Origin: Bugula neritina
Taxonomy: Eukaryota; Bryozoa; Gymnolaemata; Cheilostomatida; Bugulidae
DNA: 64,000 nt
NCBI GenBank assembly: GCA_964035545.1
Contig: OZ037767.1
Coordinates: forward strand, 17,946,281 to 18,010,280
Direction of reading: 5' to 3'
The first letter of the stretch is position 1; each line of letters begins with the position of its first letter. Made by a program: the position numbers and the translations under genes. The notes under the pieces were generated by a model that was given only the letters and a program-made list of their open reading frames with translations, was not told where the DNA came from and searched no databases. Below, piece by piece: positions 12,476-29,520 of this stretch.

Positions 12476-15400
12476 CAAACACTGGAACATATTGAGATAC
12501 ACTGCAACAAATTGAAGTATACTGCAACACACTGAAACATACGGCAAAATGCTGAAATATACTGCGACACATTGAAATATACTGCAACATACTGCAATAT
12601 ACTGGAATATAATGCAAGATACTGCAACATACTGAAATACACTGTGACATACTGAGATACACTGCAACATACTGCAACATACTGCAACATACTGAAATAC
12701 ACTGTAACATATTGAAATACACTGTAATACATTGAAATATACTGCAACACACTGAAACATACTGCAACATACTGAAATTTACCGCAACATATCGAAGTAT
12801 ATCGTAATATACGGACATGTACTGTAACATACTGAAACATACTGAAACATACTAAAATATACTGGAACATACCGAAACATACTGCAACATAATGAAACAT
12901 ACTGTACCACGAAATGTACTGTAACATATTGGACTATACTGTAACACACTGAAATATACTGCAACATATTGAAATACACTGTAACATAATGAAAAATACT
13001 GCAACATACTGCAACATACTGCAACATACTGAAATACACTGTAACATACTGAAATACACTGCAACATACTACAACATAGTGAAATACACTGCAACATACT
13101 GAAATATACTGTGACACACTGAAAGAGACTGCAACATACTGAAATACACTGTAACATGCTGAAATACACTGCAACATACTGAAATACCCTGCTACATACT
13201 GAATTATACTGCAAGATACTACATCATATTGAAATACACTGCAACACATTGAAATATACTGCAACATACCTAAATATATGGTAATATACTGAAATATACT
13301 GTAACATACTGAAATATACTGCAAGACACTGCAACATACTGAAATGCACTTTAACATACTGAAATACACTGCAACATACTGACTTATACCAACATACACT
13401 GGAACATATTGAAATACACTGCAACAAATTGAAGTATGCTGCAACACACTGAAACATACGGCAACATGCTGAAATATACAGCGACACATTGAAATATACT
13501 GCAACATACTGCAATATACTGAAATATAATGCAAGATACTGCAACATACTGAAATACACTGTGACATACTCAGATACACTGCAACATACTGCAACATACT
13601 GAAATACACTGTAACTTATTGAAATACACTGCAACACATTGAAATATACTGCAACACACCGAAACATACGGCAACATACTGAAATATGATGTAGCATACT
13701 GAAATACACTGCAACACACTGAAGTATACTGTAATATACACAAATGTACTGTAACAAACTGAAACATACGTCAACATACTGAAATGTACTGCACCATACT
13801 GAAATACACTGTAATATACTGAATTACACTGCAACATACTGCAACATACTGAAATACGCTGTAACATATTGAAATACACTGCAACACATTGAAATATACT
13901 GTAACTCACTGAAATATAGTGTAGTCAACGGAAATGTAGTGTAACATACTGAAACATACTGAAACATACTAAAATATACTGGCGCATACCGAAACGTACT
14001 GCAACATACTGAAATATACTGCGAGATACTGCAACATACTGAAATACACTGTAACATACTGAAATACACTGCAACATACTGCAACATACTGCAACATACT
14101 GAATTACAGTGTAACATATTGACATACACAGCAATACATTGAAATATACTGCAACACACTGAAACATACTGCAGCATACTGAAATATACTGCAACATATC
14201 GAAGTGTATCGTAATATACGGACATGTACTGTAACATACTGAAACATAACGAAACATACTAAATTATACTGGAACATACCGGAACATACTGCAACATAAT
14301 GAAATATACTGTACCACACTGAAATATACGGCAAAATACTGAAATATACTTGAACATACTGAAATATACTGCAACATACTGCAACACATGGAAGTTTGCT
14401 GTAACATGTTAAAATGCACGGAAACATACTGAAATACACTGCAACAAACCAAAATATATGGGAATATACTGAAATATACTGTACTACGTTGAAAAACCCT
14501 GCAACATTCTGCAACATACTGAAATACACTGTAACATACTGAAATACACTGCAACATACTACAACATACTGAAATACACTGTAACATACTGAAATACACT
14601 GCAACACATTGAAATATACTGCAACACACTGAAACATACGGCAACATGCAGAAATATACTGCGACACATTGCAATATACTGCAAGATACTGCAACATACT
14701 GAAATACAGTGTAACATACTGAAATACACTGCAACATACTGCATTATACTGACATACACTGGAACATATTGAAATACACTGCAACAATTTGAAGTATACT
14801 GCAACACACTGAAACATACGGCAACATACTCAAATATACTGCAACATATTGAAATACACTGTAACATAATGAAACATACTGCAACATAGTGAAATACACT
14901 GCAACATACTACAACATATTGAAATACACTGCAACACATTGAAATATACTGCAACATACCTAAATATACGGTAATATACTGAAATATACTGTAACACATT
15001 GAAAAATACTGCAACATACTGGAATATACTGCAAGATACTGCAACACACTGAAATACACTTTAACATACTGAAACACACTTCAACATACTGACTTATACT
15101 GACATACACTGGAACATATTGAGATACACTGCAACAAATTGAAGTATACTGCAACACACTGAAACATACGGCAAAATGCTGAAATATACTGCGACACATT
15201 GAAATATACTGCAACATACTGCAATATACTGGAATATAATGCAAGATACTGCAACATACTGAAATACACTGTGACATACTGAGATACACTGCAACATACT
15301 GCAACATACTGCAACATACTGAAATACACTGTAACATATTGAAATACACTGTAATACATTGAAATATACTGCAACACACTGAAACATACTGCAACATACT

Positions 15401-18400
15401 GAAATTTACCGCAACATATCGAAGTATATCGTAATATACGGACATGTACTGTAACATACTGAAACATACTGAAACATACTAAAATATACTGGAACATACC
15501 GAAACATACTGCAACATAATGAAACATACTGTACCACGAAATGTACTGTAACATATTGAAATACACTGTAACATAATGAAAAATACTGCAACATACTGCA
15601 ACATACTGCAACATACTGAAATACACTGTAACATACTGAAATACACTGCAACATACTACAACATAGTGAAATACACTGCAACATACTGAAATATACTGTG
15701 ACACACTGAAAGAGACTGCAACATACTGAAATACACTGTAACATGCTGAAATACACTGCAACATACTGAAATACCCTGCTACATACTGAATTATACTGCA
15801 AGATTCTACATCATATTGAAATACACTGCAACACATTGAAATATACTGCAACATACCTAAATATATGGTAATATACTGAAATATACTGTAACATACTGAA
15901 ATATACTGCAAGACACTGCAACATACTGAAATGCACTTTAACATACTGAAATACACTGCAACATACTGACTTATACCAACATACACTGGAACATATTGAA
16001 ATACACTGCAACAAATTGAAGTATGCTGCAACACACTGAAACATACGGCAACATGCTGAAATATACAGCGACACATTGAAATATACTGCAACATACTGCA
16101 ATATACTGAAATATAATGCAAGATACTGCAACATACTGAAATACACTGTGACATACTCAGATACACTGCAACATACTGCAACATACTGAAATACACTGTA
16201 ACTTATTGAAATACACTGCAACACATTGAAATATACTGCAACACACCGAAACATACGGCAACATACTGAAATATGATGTAGCATACTGAAATACACTGCA
16301 ACACACTGAAGTATACTGTAATATACACAAATGTACTGTAACAAACTGAAACATACGTCAACATACTGAAATGTACTGCACCATACTGAAATACACTGTA
16401 ATATACTGAATTACACTGCAACATACTGCAACATACTGAAATACGCTGTAACATATTGAAATACACTGCAACACATTGAAATATACTGTAACTCACTGAA
16501 ATATAGTGTAGTCAACGGAAATGTAGTGTAACATACTGAAACATACTGAAACATACTAAAATATACTGGCGCATACCGAAACGTACTGCAACATACTGAA
16601 ATATACTGCGAGATACTGCAACATACTGAAATACACTGTAACATACTGAAATACACTGCAACATACTGCAACATACTGAATTACAGTGTAACATATTGAC
16701 ATACACAGCAATACATTGAAATATACTGCAACACACTGAAACATACTGCAGCATACTGAAATATACTGCAACATATCGAAGTGTATCGTAATATACGGAC
16801 ATGTACTGTAACATACTGAAACATAACGAAACATACTAAATTATACTGGAACATACCGGAAACATACTGCAACATAATGAAATATACTGTACCACACTGA
16901 AATATACGGCAAAATACTGAAATATACTTGAACATACTGAAATATACTGCAACATACTACAACACATGGAAGTTTGCTGTAACATGTTAAAATGCACGGA
17001 AACATACTGAAATACACTGCAACAAACCAAAATATATGGGAATATACTGAAATATACTGTACTACGTTGAAAAACCCTGCAACATTCTGCAACATACTGA
17101 AATACACTGTAACATACTGAAATACACTGCAACATACTACAACATACTGAAATACACTGTAACATACTGAAATACACTGCAACACATTGAAATATACTGC
17201 AACACACTGAAACATACGGCAACATGCAGAAATATACTGCGACACATTGCAATATACTGCAAGATACTGCAACATACTGAAATACAGTGTAACATACTGA
17301 AATACACTGCAACATACTGCATTATACTGACATACACTGGAACATATTGAAATACACTGCAACAAATTGAAGTATACTGCAACACACTGAAACATACAGC
17401 AACATGCTGAAATATACTGTAACACATTGAAAAACACTGCAAAATACTGAAAAATGCTGTAGCGCACTAAAATACACTGCAACTTACTGAAATACACTGT
17501 AACATACTGAAATACACTGCAAAATACTACGACATACTGAAAAACAGTGTAACATAATTAAATACACTGCAACACATTGAAATATACTGCAACATACCGA
17601 CAAATATGGTAAACTACTGAAATATACTGTAACACATAGAAAAACACTGCAATATACTGAAATATACTGTAACACACTGAAATACTTTGCAACATACTCA
17701 AATATACTGCAACACATTGAAATATACTGCAACATACTGAAATATAATGCACGATACTGCGACATACTGAAATGCACTGTGACATACTGAGATACACTGC
17801 AACATACTGCAACATACTGCAACACACGGAAGTTTGCTGTAACATATTGAAATGCACCGCAACACACTGAAATACACTGCAACTTATTGAAATATACTGC
17901 AACATACCGAAATATATGGTAAACTACTGAAATATACTGTAACACATTGAAAAATACTGCAATATACTGAAATATACTGTAACACACTGAAATATACTGC
18001 AACATACTGAAATACACTGTAACTTACTGAAACATACTGCAACATACTGAAATACACTGCAACATACTACAACATATTGAAATACACTGCAACACACTGA
18101 AATATACTGCAACATACCTAAAAATACGATAATATACTGAAATATACTGTAAAACATTGAAAAATACTGCAACATATTGGAGTATACTGCAAGATACCGC
18201 AACATACTGAATTGCACTTTAAGATACCGAAATACACTGCAACATACTGACTTATACTGACTTACACTGGAACATATTGAAATACACTGCAACAAATTGA
18301 AGTATACTGCAACACACTGAAGTATACTGTAATATACAGAAATGTACTGTAACAAACTGAAACATAGGTATACATACTGAAATACACTGCCACATACTGA

Positions 18401-18660
18401 AATACACTGCTACATACTGAAATTTACTGCAACATACTGCAACATACTGAAATACACTGCAACATGCTACAACATATTGAAATAGACTGCAACACATTGA
18501 AATATACTTCAACATACTTAAATATACAATAATATACTGAAATATACTGTAAAACATTGAAAAATACTGCAACATACTGGAGTATACCGCAAGATACCGC
18601 AACATACTGAAATACACTTTAACATACTGAAATACACTTCAACATACTGACTTATACTGA
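12476..18660 (+). repeat. 6,185-bp tandem duplication, copy 2
   Basis: Nearly identical to copy 1. The difference I could see is one base, A at about 10,733 against G at about 16,918. Similarity ends near 18,690, where copy 2 continues with TGCAACATAC repeats while the sequence after copy 1 turns to CAAATTGAAG. The two junctions share about 30 bp (around 12,479-12,507), consistent with unequal exchange through a shared dimer run. Confidence 0.9.
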
Positions 18661-20774
18661 CAAACACTGGAACATATTGAGATACACTGCAACATACTGC
18701 AACATACTGCAACATACTGAATTACGGTGTAACATATTGAAATACACTGCAATACATTGGAATATACTGCAACACACTGAAACATACTGCAACATACTGA
18801 AATATACCGCAACATATCGAAGTATATCGTAATATACGGACATGTCCTGCAACATACTGAAACATACTGAAACATACTAAAATATACTGGAACATACCGA
18901 AACAAACTGCAACATACTGCAATATACTGGAATATATTGCAAGATACTACAACATAGTGAAATACACTGCAACATACTGAAATATACTGTGACACACTGA
19001 AAGAGACTGCAACATACTGAAATACACTGTAACATACTGAAATAGACTGCAACATACTGAAATACCCTGCTACATACTGAAATATACTGCAAGATACTAC
19101 AACAAATTGAAATACACTGCAACACATTGAAACATACTGCAACATACCTAAATATATGGTAATATACTGAAATATACTGTAACATACTGAAATATACTGA
19201 AATATAATGCAAGATACTGCAACATACTGAAATACACTGCAACACACTGAAGTATACTGTAATATACACAAATGTACTGTAACAAACTGAAACATAGGTC
19301 AACATACTGAAATGTACTGCACCATACTGAAGTACACTGTAATATACTGAATTACACTGCAACATACTGCAACATACTGAAATACGCTGTAACATATTGA
19401 AATACACTGCAACACATTGAAATATACTGTAACCCATTGAAATATAGTGTAATCAACGGAAATGTACTGTAACATACTGAAACATACTGAAACATACTAA
19501 AATATACTGGAGCATATCGAAACGTACTGCAACATACTGAAATATACTGCGAGATACTGCAACATACTGAATTACAATGTAACATACTGAAATACACTGC
19601 AACATACTGCAACATACTGCAACATACTGAATTACAGTGTAACATATTGAAATACACTGCAATACATTGAAATACACTGCAACACACTGAAACATACTGC
19701 AGCATACTGAAATATACTGCAACATATCGAAGTGTATCGTAATATACGCACATGTACTGTAACATACTGAAACATAACGTAACATACTAAAATATACTGG
19801 AACATAGCGGAACATACTGCAACATAATGAAATATACTGTACCACACTGAAATATACGGCAAAATACTGAAATATACTTCAACATACTGAAATATACTGC
19901 AACATACTGCAACACACGGAAGTTTGCTGTAACATGTTAAAATGCACGGCAACATGCTGAAATACACTGCAACAAACCTAGATATATGGGAATATACTGA
20001 AATATACTGTACTACGTTGAAAAACACTGCAACATATTGAAATATGCTGTAGCACAATGAAATACACTGCAACTCACTGAAATATAGTGTAATATGCCGA
20101 AATGTACTGTAACATACTGGAATATACTGTAACACACTGAAATATACTGCAACATACTGAAATACACTGTAACGTTTTAAAATATACTGCAACATACTGA
20201 ACCACACTGCAAAATACTACAACATACTGAAATACACTGCAACATACTGAAATATACTGTGACACACTGAAATATACTGCAACATACTGAAATACACTGT
20301 AACATACTGAAATACACTGCAAAATACTACAATATACTGAAATACACTGTAACATATTGAAATACACTGCAACACATTGAAATATACTGCAACATACCGA
20401 CATATATGGTAAACTACTGAGATATACTGTAACACACAGAAAAATACTGCAATATACTGAAATATACTGTAACACACTGAAATATACTGCAACATACTGA
20501 AATACACTGAAACATACTGAAACACACTGCAACATACTGCAACATACTACAACATACTGCAACATACTGCAACATACTGAATTACAGTGTAACATATTGA
20601 AATACACTGCAACAAATTGAAGTATACTGCAACACACTGAAGTAGACTGTAATATAAAGAAATGTACTGTAACAAACTGAAACATACGTATACATACTGA
20701 AATACACTGCCACATACTGAAATACACTGCTACATACTGAAATTCACTGCAACACACTACAACTTACTGAAATA
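17795..20774 (+). repeat. 2,980-bp tandem duplication, copy 1
   Basis: Markers repeat at exactly 2,980 bp: GGAAGTTTGC 17,828 to 20,808, TGTAATCAAC 19,448 to 22,428, GGAAGTTTGC 19,918 to 22,898. Its left third overlaps the end of the second 6,185-bp copy. The right part matches A1 (1-1,611), but a 390-bp piece equivalent to about 951-1,340 is missing near 20,310. No internal register slip occurs, so the length is a clean multiple of 10. Confidence 0.9.
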
Positions 20775-23754
20775 CACTGCAACATACTGCAACATACTGC
20801 AACACACGGAAGTTTGCTGTAACATATTGAAATGCACCGCAACACACTGAAATACACTGCAACTTATTGAAATATACTGCAACATACCGAAATATATGGT
20901 AAACTACTGAAATATACTGTAACACATTGAAAAATACTGCAATATACTGAAATATACTGTAACACACTGAAATATACTGCAACATACTGAAATACACTGT
21001 AACTTACTGAAACATACTGCAACATACTGAAATACACTGCAACATACTACAACATATTGAAATACACTGCAACACACTGAAATATACTGCAACATACCTA
21101 AAAATACGATAATATACTGAAATATACTGTAAAACATTGAAAAATACTGCAACATATTGGAGTATACTGCAAGATACCGCAACATACTGAATTGCACTTT
21201 AAGATACCGAAATACACTGCAACATACTGACTTATACTGACTTACACTGGAACATATTGAAATACACTGCAACAAATTGAAGTATACTGCAACACACTGA
21301 AGTATACTGTAATATACAGAAATGTACTGTAACAAACTGAAACATAGGTATACATACTGAAATACACTGCCACATACTGAAATACACTGCTACATACTGA
21401 AATTTACTGCAACATACTGCAACATACTGAAATACACTGCAACATGCTACAACATATTGAAATAGACTGCAACACATTGAAATATACTTCAACATACTTA
21501 AATATACAATAATATACTGAAATATACTGTAAAACATTGAAAAATACTGCAACATACTGGAGTATACCGCAAGATACCGCAACATACTGAAATACACTTT
21601 AACATACTGAAATACACTTCAACATACTGACTTATACTGACAAACACTGGAACATATTGAGATACACTGCAACATACTGCAACATACTGCAACATACTGA
21701 ATTACGGTGTAACATATTGAAATACACTGCAATACATTGGAATATACTGCAACACACTGAAACATACTGCAACATACTGAAATATACCGCAACATATCGA
21801 AGTATATCGTAATATACGGACATGTCCTGCAACATACTGAAACATACTGAAACATACTAAAATATACTGGAACATACCGAAACAAACTGCAACATACTGC
21901 AATATACTGGAATATATTGCAAGATACTACAACATAGTGAAATACACTGCAACATACTGAAATATACTGTGACACACTGAAAGAGACTGCAACATACTGA
22001 AATACACTGTAACATACTGAAATAGACTGCAACATACTGAAATACCCTGCTACATACTGAAATATACTGCAAGATACTACAACAAATTGAAATACACTGC
22101 AACACATTGAAACATACTGCAACATACCTAAATATATGGTAATATACTGAAATATACTGTAACATACTGAAATATACTGAAATATAATGCAAGATACTGC
22201 AACATACTGAAATACACTGCAACACACTGAAGTATACTGTAATATACACAAATGTACTGTAACAAACTGAAACATAGGTCAACATACTGAAATGTACTGC
22301 ACCATACTGAAGTACACTGTAATATACTGAATTACACTGCAACATACTGCAACATACTGAAATACGCTGTAACATATTGAAATACACTGCAACACATTGA
22401 AATATACTGTAACCCATTGAAATATAGTGTAATCAACGGAAATGTACTGTAACATACTGAAACATACTGAAACATACTAAAATATACTGGAGCATATCGA
22501 AACGTACTGCAACATACTGAAATATACTGCGAGATACTGCAACATACTGAATTACAATGTAACATACTGAAATACACTGCAACATACTGCAACATACTGC
22601 AACATACTGAATTACAGTGTAACATATTGAAATACACTGCAATACATTGAAATACACTGCAACACACTGAAACATACTGCAGCATACTGAAATATACTGC
22701 AACATATCGAAGTGTATCGTAATATACGCACATGTACTGTAACATACTGAAACATAACGTAACATACTAAAATATACTGGAACATAGCGGAACATACTGC
22801 AACATAATGAAATATACTGTACCACACTGAAATATACGGCAAAATACTGAAATATACTTCAACATACTGAAATATACTGCAACATACTGCAACACACGGA
22901 AGTTTGCTGTAACATGTTAAAATGCACGGCAACATGCTGAAATACACTGCAACAAACCTAGATATATGGGAATATACTGAAATATACTGTACTACGTTGA
23001 AAAACACTGCAACATATTGAAATATGCTGTAGCACAATGAAATACACTGCAACTCACTGAAATATAGTGTAATATGCCGAAATGTACTGTAACATACTGG
23101 AATATACTGTAACACACTGAAATATACTGCAACATACTGAAATACACTGTAACGTTTTAAAATATACTGCAACATACTGAACCACACTGCAAAATACTAC
23201 AACATACTGAAATACACTGCAACATACTGAAATATACTGTGACACACTGAAATATACTGCAACATACTGAAATACACTGTAACATACTGAAATACACTGC
23301 AAAATACTACAATATACTGAAATACACTGTAACATATTGAAATACACTGCAACACATTGAAATATACTGCAACATACCGACATATATGGTAAACTACTGA
23401 GATATACTGTAACACACAGAAAAATACTGCAATATACTGAAATATACTGTAACACACTGAAATATACTGCAACATACTGAAATACACTGAAACATACTGA
23501 AACACACTGCAACATACTGCAACATACTACAACATACTGCAACATACTGCAACATACTGAATTACAGTGTAACATATTGAAATACACTGCAACAAATTGA
23601 AGTATACTGCAACACACTGAAGTAGACTGTAATATAAAGAAATGTACTGTAACAAACTGAAACATACGTATACATACTGAAATACACTGCCACATACTGA
23701 AATACACTGCTACATACTGAAATTCACTGCAACACACTACAACTTACTGAAATA
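20775..23754 (+). repeat. 2,980-bp tandem duplication, copy 2
   Basis: I saw no substitution against copy 1 over the landmark units and long open stretches I compared. After the final TGCAACACAC, TACAACTTAC, TGAAATACAC series the path switches: at 20,781 it returns to TGCAACATAC and the start of the repeat, whereas at 23,761 it goes on to TGTAACATAC-like units that match 61,346 onward. Confidence 0.9.
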
Positions 23755-25323
23755 CACTGTAACATACTGAAATACACTGCAAAATACTACAATATACTGA
23801 AATACACTGTAACATATTGAAATACACTGCAACACATTGAAATATACTGCAACATACCGAAATATATGGTAAACTACTGAGATATACTGTAACACACAGA
23901 AAAATACTGCAATATACTGAAATATACTGTAACACACTAAAATATACTGCAACATACTGAAATACACTGAAACATACTGAAACACACTGCAACATACTGC
24001 AACATACTACAACATACTGCAACATACTGCAACATACTGAATTACAGTGTAACATATTGAAATACACTGCAACAAATTGAAGTATACTGCAACACACTGA
24101 AGTATACTGTAATATAAAGAAATGTACTGTAACAAACTGAAACATACGTATACATACTGAAATACACTGCCACATACTGAAATACACTGCTACATACTGA
24201 AATTTACTGCAACATACTGCAACATACTGAAATACACTGCAACATGCTACAACATATTGAAATAGACTGCAACACATTGAAATATACTGCAACATACTTA
24301 AATATACGATAATATACTGAAATATACTGTAAAACATTGAAAAATACTGCAACATACTGGAGTATACTGCAAGACACCGCAACATACTGAAATACACTTT
24401 AACATACTGAAATACACTTCAACATACTGACTTATACTGACAAACACTGGAACATATTGAGATACACTGCAACATACAGCAACATACTGCAACATACTGA
24501 ATTACGGTGTAACATATTGAAATACACTGCAATACATTGAAATATACTGCAACACACTGAAACATACTGCAACATACTGAAATATACCGCAACATATCGA
24601 AGTATATCGTAATATACGGACATGTCCTGCAACATACTGAAACATACTGAAACATACTAAAATATACTGGAACATACCGAAACAAACTGCAACATAATGA
24701 AATATACTGTACCACACTGAAATATACAGCAAAACACTGAAATTTACTTCAACATACTGAAATATACCGCAACATATCGAAGTATATCGTAATATACGGA
24801 CATGTACTGTAACATACTGAAACATACTGAAACATACTGAAACATACTAAAATATACTGGAACATACCGAAACAAACTGCAACATAATCAAATATACTGT
24901 ACCACACTGAAATGTACGGCAAAATACTGAAATACACTGTAACATACTGAAACATACTGCAACATAGTGAAATACACTGCAACATACTACAACATATTGA
25001 AATACACTGCAACACATTGAAATATACTGCAACATACCTAAATATACGGTAATATACTGAAATATACTGTAACACATTGAAAAATACTGCAACATACTGG
25101 AATATACTGCAAGATACTGCAACACACTGAAATACACTTTAACATACTGAAATACACTTCAACATACTGACTTATACTGACATACACAGGAACATATTGA
25201 GATACACTGCAACAAATTGAAGTATACTGCAACACACTGAAACATACGGCAAAATGCTGAAATATACTGCGACACATTGAAATATACTGCAACATACTGC
25301 AATATACTGGAATAAAATGCAAG
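23755..25323 (+). repeat. HOR segment shared with 61,377-62,945
   Basis: Aligns at constant offset 37,622 with the right end of the window. It contains a local 180-bp doubling: the CGAAGTATAT, CGTAATATAC, GGACATG box starts at 24,598 and again at 24,778, and likewise at 62,220 and 62,400. No phase slip is present. Confidence 0.82.
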
Positions 25324-27500
25324 ATACTGCAACATACTGAAATACACTGTGACATACTGAGATACACTGCAACATACTGCAACATACTGCAACATACTGA
25401 AATACACTGTAACATAGTGAAATACACTGCAATACATTGAAATATACTGCAACACACTGAAACATACTGCAACATACTGAAATTTGTCGCAACATATCGA
25501 AGTATATCGTAATATACGGACATGTACTGTAACATACTGAAACATACTGAAACATACTAAAACATACTGGAACATACCGAAACATACTGCAACATAATGA
25601 AATATACTGTACCACGATATGTACTGTAACATATTGGAATATACTGTAACACACTGAAATATACTGCAACATATTGAAATACACTGTACCATAATGAAAT
25701 ATACTGCAACATACTGCAACATACTGCAACATACTGCAACATACTGAAATACACTGTACCATACTGGAATACACTGCAACATACTACAACATAGTGAAAT
25801 ACACTGCAACATACTGAAATATACTGTGACACACTGAAAGAGACTGCAAAATACTGAAATACACTGTAACATACTGAAATAGACTGCAACATACTGAAAT
25901 ACCCTGCTACATACTGAAATATACTGCAAGATACTACAACATATTGAAATACACTGCAACACATTGAAACATACTGAAACATACCTAAATATATGGTAAT
26001 ATACTGAAATTTACTGTAACATACTGAAATATACTGAAATATAATGCAAGATACTGCAACATACTGAAATACACTGCAACACACTGAAGTATACTGTAAT
26101 ATACACAAATGTACTGTAACAAACTGAAACATAGGTCAACATACTGAAATGTACTGCACCATACTGAAATACACTGTAATATACTGAATTACACTGCAAC
26201 ATACTGCAACACACTGAAATACGCTGTAACATATTGAAATACACTGCAACACATTGAAATATACTGTAACTCATTGAAATATAGTGTAATCAACGGAAAT
26301 GTACTGTAACATACTGAAACATACTGAAACATACTAAAATATACTGGAGCATATCGAAACGTACTGCAACATACTGAAATATACTGCGAGATACTGCAAC
26401 ATACTGAATTACAATGTAACATACTGAAATACACTGCAACAAACCTAAATATATGGGAATATACGGAAACATACTGTACTACGTTGAAAAACACTGCAAC
26501 ATATTGAAATATGCTGTAGCACAATGAAATACACTGCAACTCACTGAAATATAGTGTAATATGCCGAAATGTACTGCAACATACTGAAATACACTGTAAC
26601 ATTTTAAAATATACTGCAACATACTGAAACACACTGCAAAATACTGCAACATACTGAAATACACTGCAACATACTGAAATATACTGTGACACACTGAAAT
26701 ATACTGCAACATACTGAAATACATTGTAACATACTGAAATACACTGCAACATACTGAAATACACTGCTACATACTGAAATATACTGCAAGATACTGCAAC
26801 ATACTGAAATGCAGTGTAACATACTGAAATACACTGCAACATGCTGCATTATACTGACATACACTGGAACATATTGAAATACACTGCAACACATTGAAAT
26901 ATACTGCAACACACCGAAACATACGGCAACATATTGAAATATGCTGTAGCATACTGAAATACACTGCAACACACTGAAGTATACTGTAATATACAGAAAT
27001 GTTCTGTAACAAACTGAAACATACGTCAACATACTGAAATACACTGCCACATACTGAAATATACTGCAAAACACTACAACTTACTGAAATACACTGTAAC
27101 ATACTGAAATACACTGCAAAATACTACAACATATTGAAATACACTGCAACACACCGAAACGTACAGCAACATATTGAAATATGCTGTAGCATACTGAAAT
27201 ACACTGCAACACACTGAAGTATACTGTAATATACATAAATGTACTGTAACAAACTGAAATATACTGCAACATACTGAAATATACTGCAACACACTGCAAC
27301 TTACTGAAATACACTGTAACATACTGAAATACACTGCAAAATACTACAACATACTGAAATACACTGTAACACATTGAAATACACTGCAACACATTGATAT
27401 ATACTGCAACATACCGAAATATATGGTAAACTACTGAAATATACTGTAACACATAGAAAAATACTGCAATATACTGAAATATACTGTAACACACTGAAAT
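25324..27500 (+). repeat. HOR copy D1 (2,177 bp)
   Basis: First member of a partial tandem pair. The -3 slip with GATATG at 25,608 recurs 2,177 bp later at 27,785, and TGTAATCAAC at 26,285 recurs 2,107 bp later at 28,392. Its left 1.05 kb also matches the window's end at offset 37,622. Confidence 0.8.
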
Positions 27501-28720
27501 ATACTGCAACATACTGAAATACACTGTGACATACTGAGATACACTGCAACATACTGCAACATACTGCAACATACTGAAATACACTGTAACATAGTGAAAT
27601 ACACTGCAATACATTGAAATATACTGCAACACACTGAAACATACTGCAACATACTGAAATTTGTCGCAACATATCGAAGTATATCGTAATATACGGACAT
27701 GTACTGTAACATACTGAAACATACTGAAACATACTAAAACATACTGGAACATACCGAAACATACTGCAACATAATGAAATATACTGTACCACGATATGTA
27801 CTGTAACATATTGGAATATACTGTAACACACTGAAATATACTGCAACATATTGAAATACACTGTACCATAATGAAATATACTGCAACATACTGCGACATA
27901 CTGCAACATACTGCAACATACTGAAATATACTGTGACACACTGAAAGAGACTGCAAAATACTGAAATACACTGTAACATACTGAAATAGACTGCAACATA
28001 CTGAAATACCCTGCTACATACTGAAATATACTGCAAGATACTACAACATATTGAAATACACTGCAACACATTGAAACATACTGCAACATACCTAAATATA
28101 TGGTAATATACTGAAATATACTGTAACATACTGAAATATACTGAAATATAATGCAAGATACTGCAACATACTGAAATACACTGCAACACACTGAAGTATA
28201 CTGTAATATACACAAATGTACTGTAAAAAACTGAAACATAGGTCAACATACTGAAATGTACTGCACCATACTGAAATACACTGTAATATACTGAATTACA
28301 CTGCAACATACTGCAACACACTGAAATACGCTGTAACATATTGAAATACACTGCAACACATTGAAATATACTGTAACTCATTGAAATATAGTGTAATCAA
28401 CGGAAATGTACTGTAACATACTGAAACATACTGAAACATACTAAAATATACTGGAGCATATCGAAACGTACTGCAACATACTGAAATATACTGCGAGATA
28501 CTGCAACATACTGAATTACAATGTAACATACTGAAATACACTGCAACAAACCTAAATATATGGGAATATACTGAAATATACTGTACTACGTTGAAAAACA
28601 CTGCAACATATTGAAATATGCTGTAGCACAATGAAATACACTGCAACTCACTGAAATATAGTGTAATATGCCGAAATGTACTGCAACATACTGAAATACA
28701 CTGTAACATTTTAAAATACA
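27501..28720 (+). repeat. HOR copy D2, partial (about 1.2 kb)
   Basis: Matches 25,324 to about 26,613. A 70-bp deletion near 27,920 removes seven units present at about 25,741-25,810, which changes the offset from 2,177 to 2,107. It ends near 28,720, where units switch to the CGAAACGTAC-type series shared with 39,769 onward. Confidence 0.78.
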
Positions 28721-29160
28721 CTGCAACACACCGAAACGTACGGCAACATACTGAAATATGCTGTAGCACACTGAAATACACTGCAACACACTGAAGTATA
28801 CTGTAATATAGAGAAATGTACTGTAACAAACTGAAAGATCTGTCAACATACTGAAATACACTGCCACATACTGAAATATACAGCAACATACTGCAACATT
28901 CTTACATACGCTGTAACATACTGAAATACACTGCAACATACTACAACATATTGAAATACACTGCAACACATTGGAATATACTGCAACATACTGAACTATA
29001 CTGCAAGATACTGCAATATACCGAAATACACTGTAACGTACTGAAAGACACAGCAACATACTGCATTATATTGACATACACTGAAACATATTGAAATACA
29101 CTGCAACAAATTGAAGTATACTGCAACACACTGAAACATACGGCAACATACTGAAATAGA

Positions 29161-29520
29161 CTGTAACACATTGAAAAACCCTGCAACATTCTGCAACATA
29201 CTGAAATACACTGTAACATACTGAAACACACTGCAACATACTACAACATACTGAAATACACTGTAACATATTGAAATACACTGCAACACATTGAAATATA
29301 CTGGAACACACTGAGACATACGGCAACATACTGTAATATACTGTAACACATTGAAAAACCCTGCAACATTCTGCAACATACTGAAATACACTGTAACATA
29401 CTGAAATACACTGCAACATACTACAACATACTGAAATACACTGTAACATATTGAAATACACTGCAACACATTGAAATATACTGCAACACACTGAAACATA
29501 CGGCAACATGCTGAAATATA
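29161..29520 (+). repeat. Local 180-bp tandem duplication
   Basis: 29,161-29,340 and 29,341-29,520 repeat the series TGTAACACAT, TGAAAAACCC, TGCAACATTC, TGCAACATAC with a few substitutions. The same doubling is seen around 40,210-40,570 and 53,131-53,340. Confidence 0.82.

Noticed and set aside
27301-28239. 312-codon minus-strand ORF, with 45,507-46,430 (307 codons) and 27,081-27,971 (296 codons)
   Set aside because: Open only because the repeat lacks minus-strand stops; ATG occurs in nearly every B unit, so the starts are meaningless.
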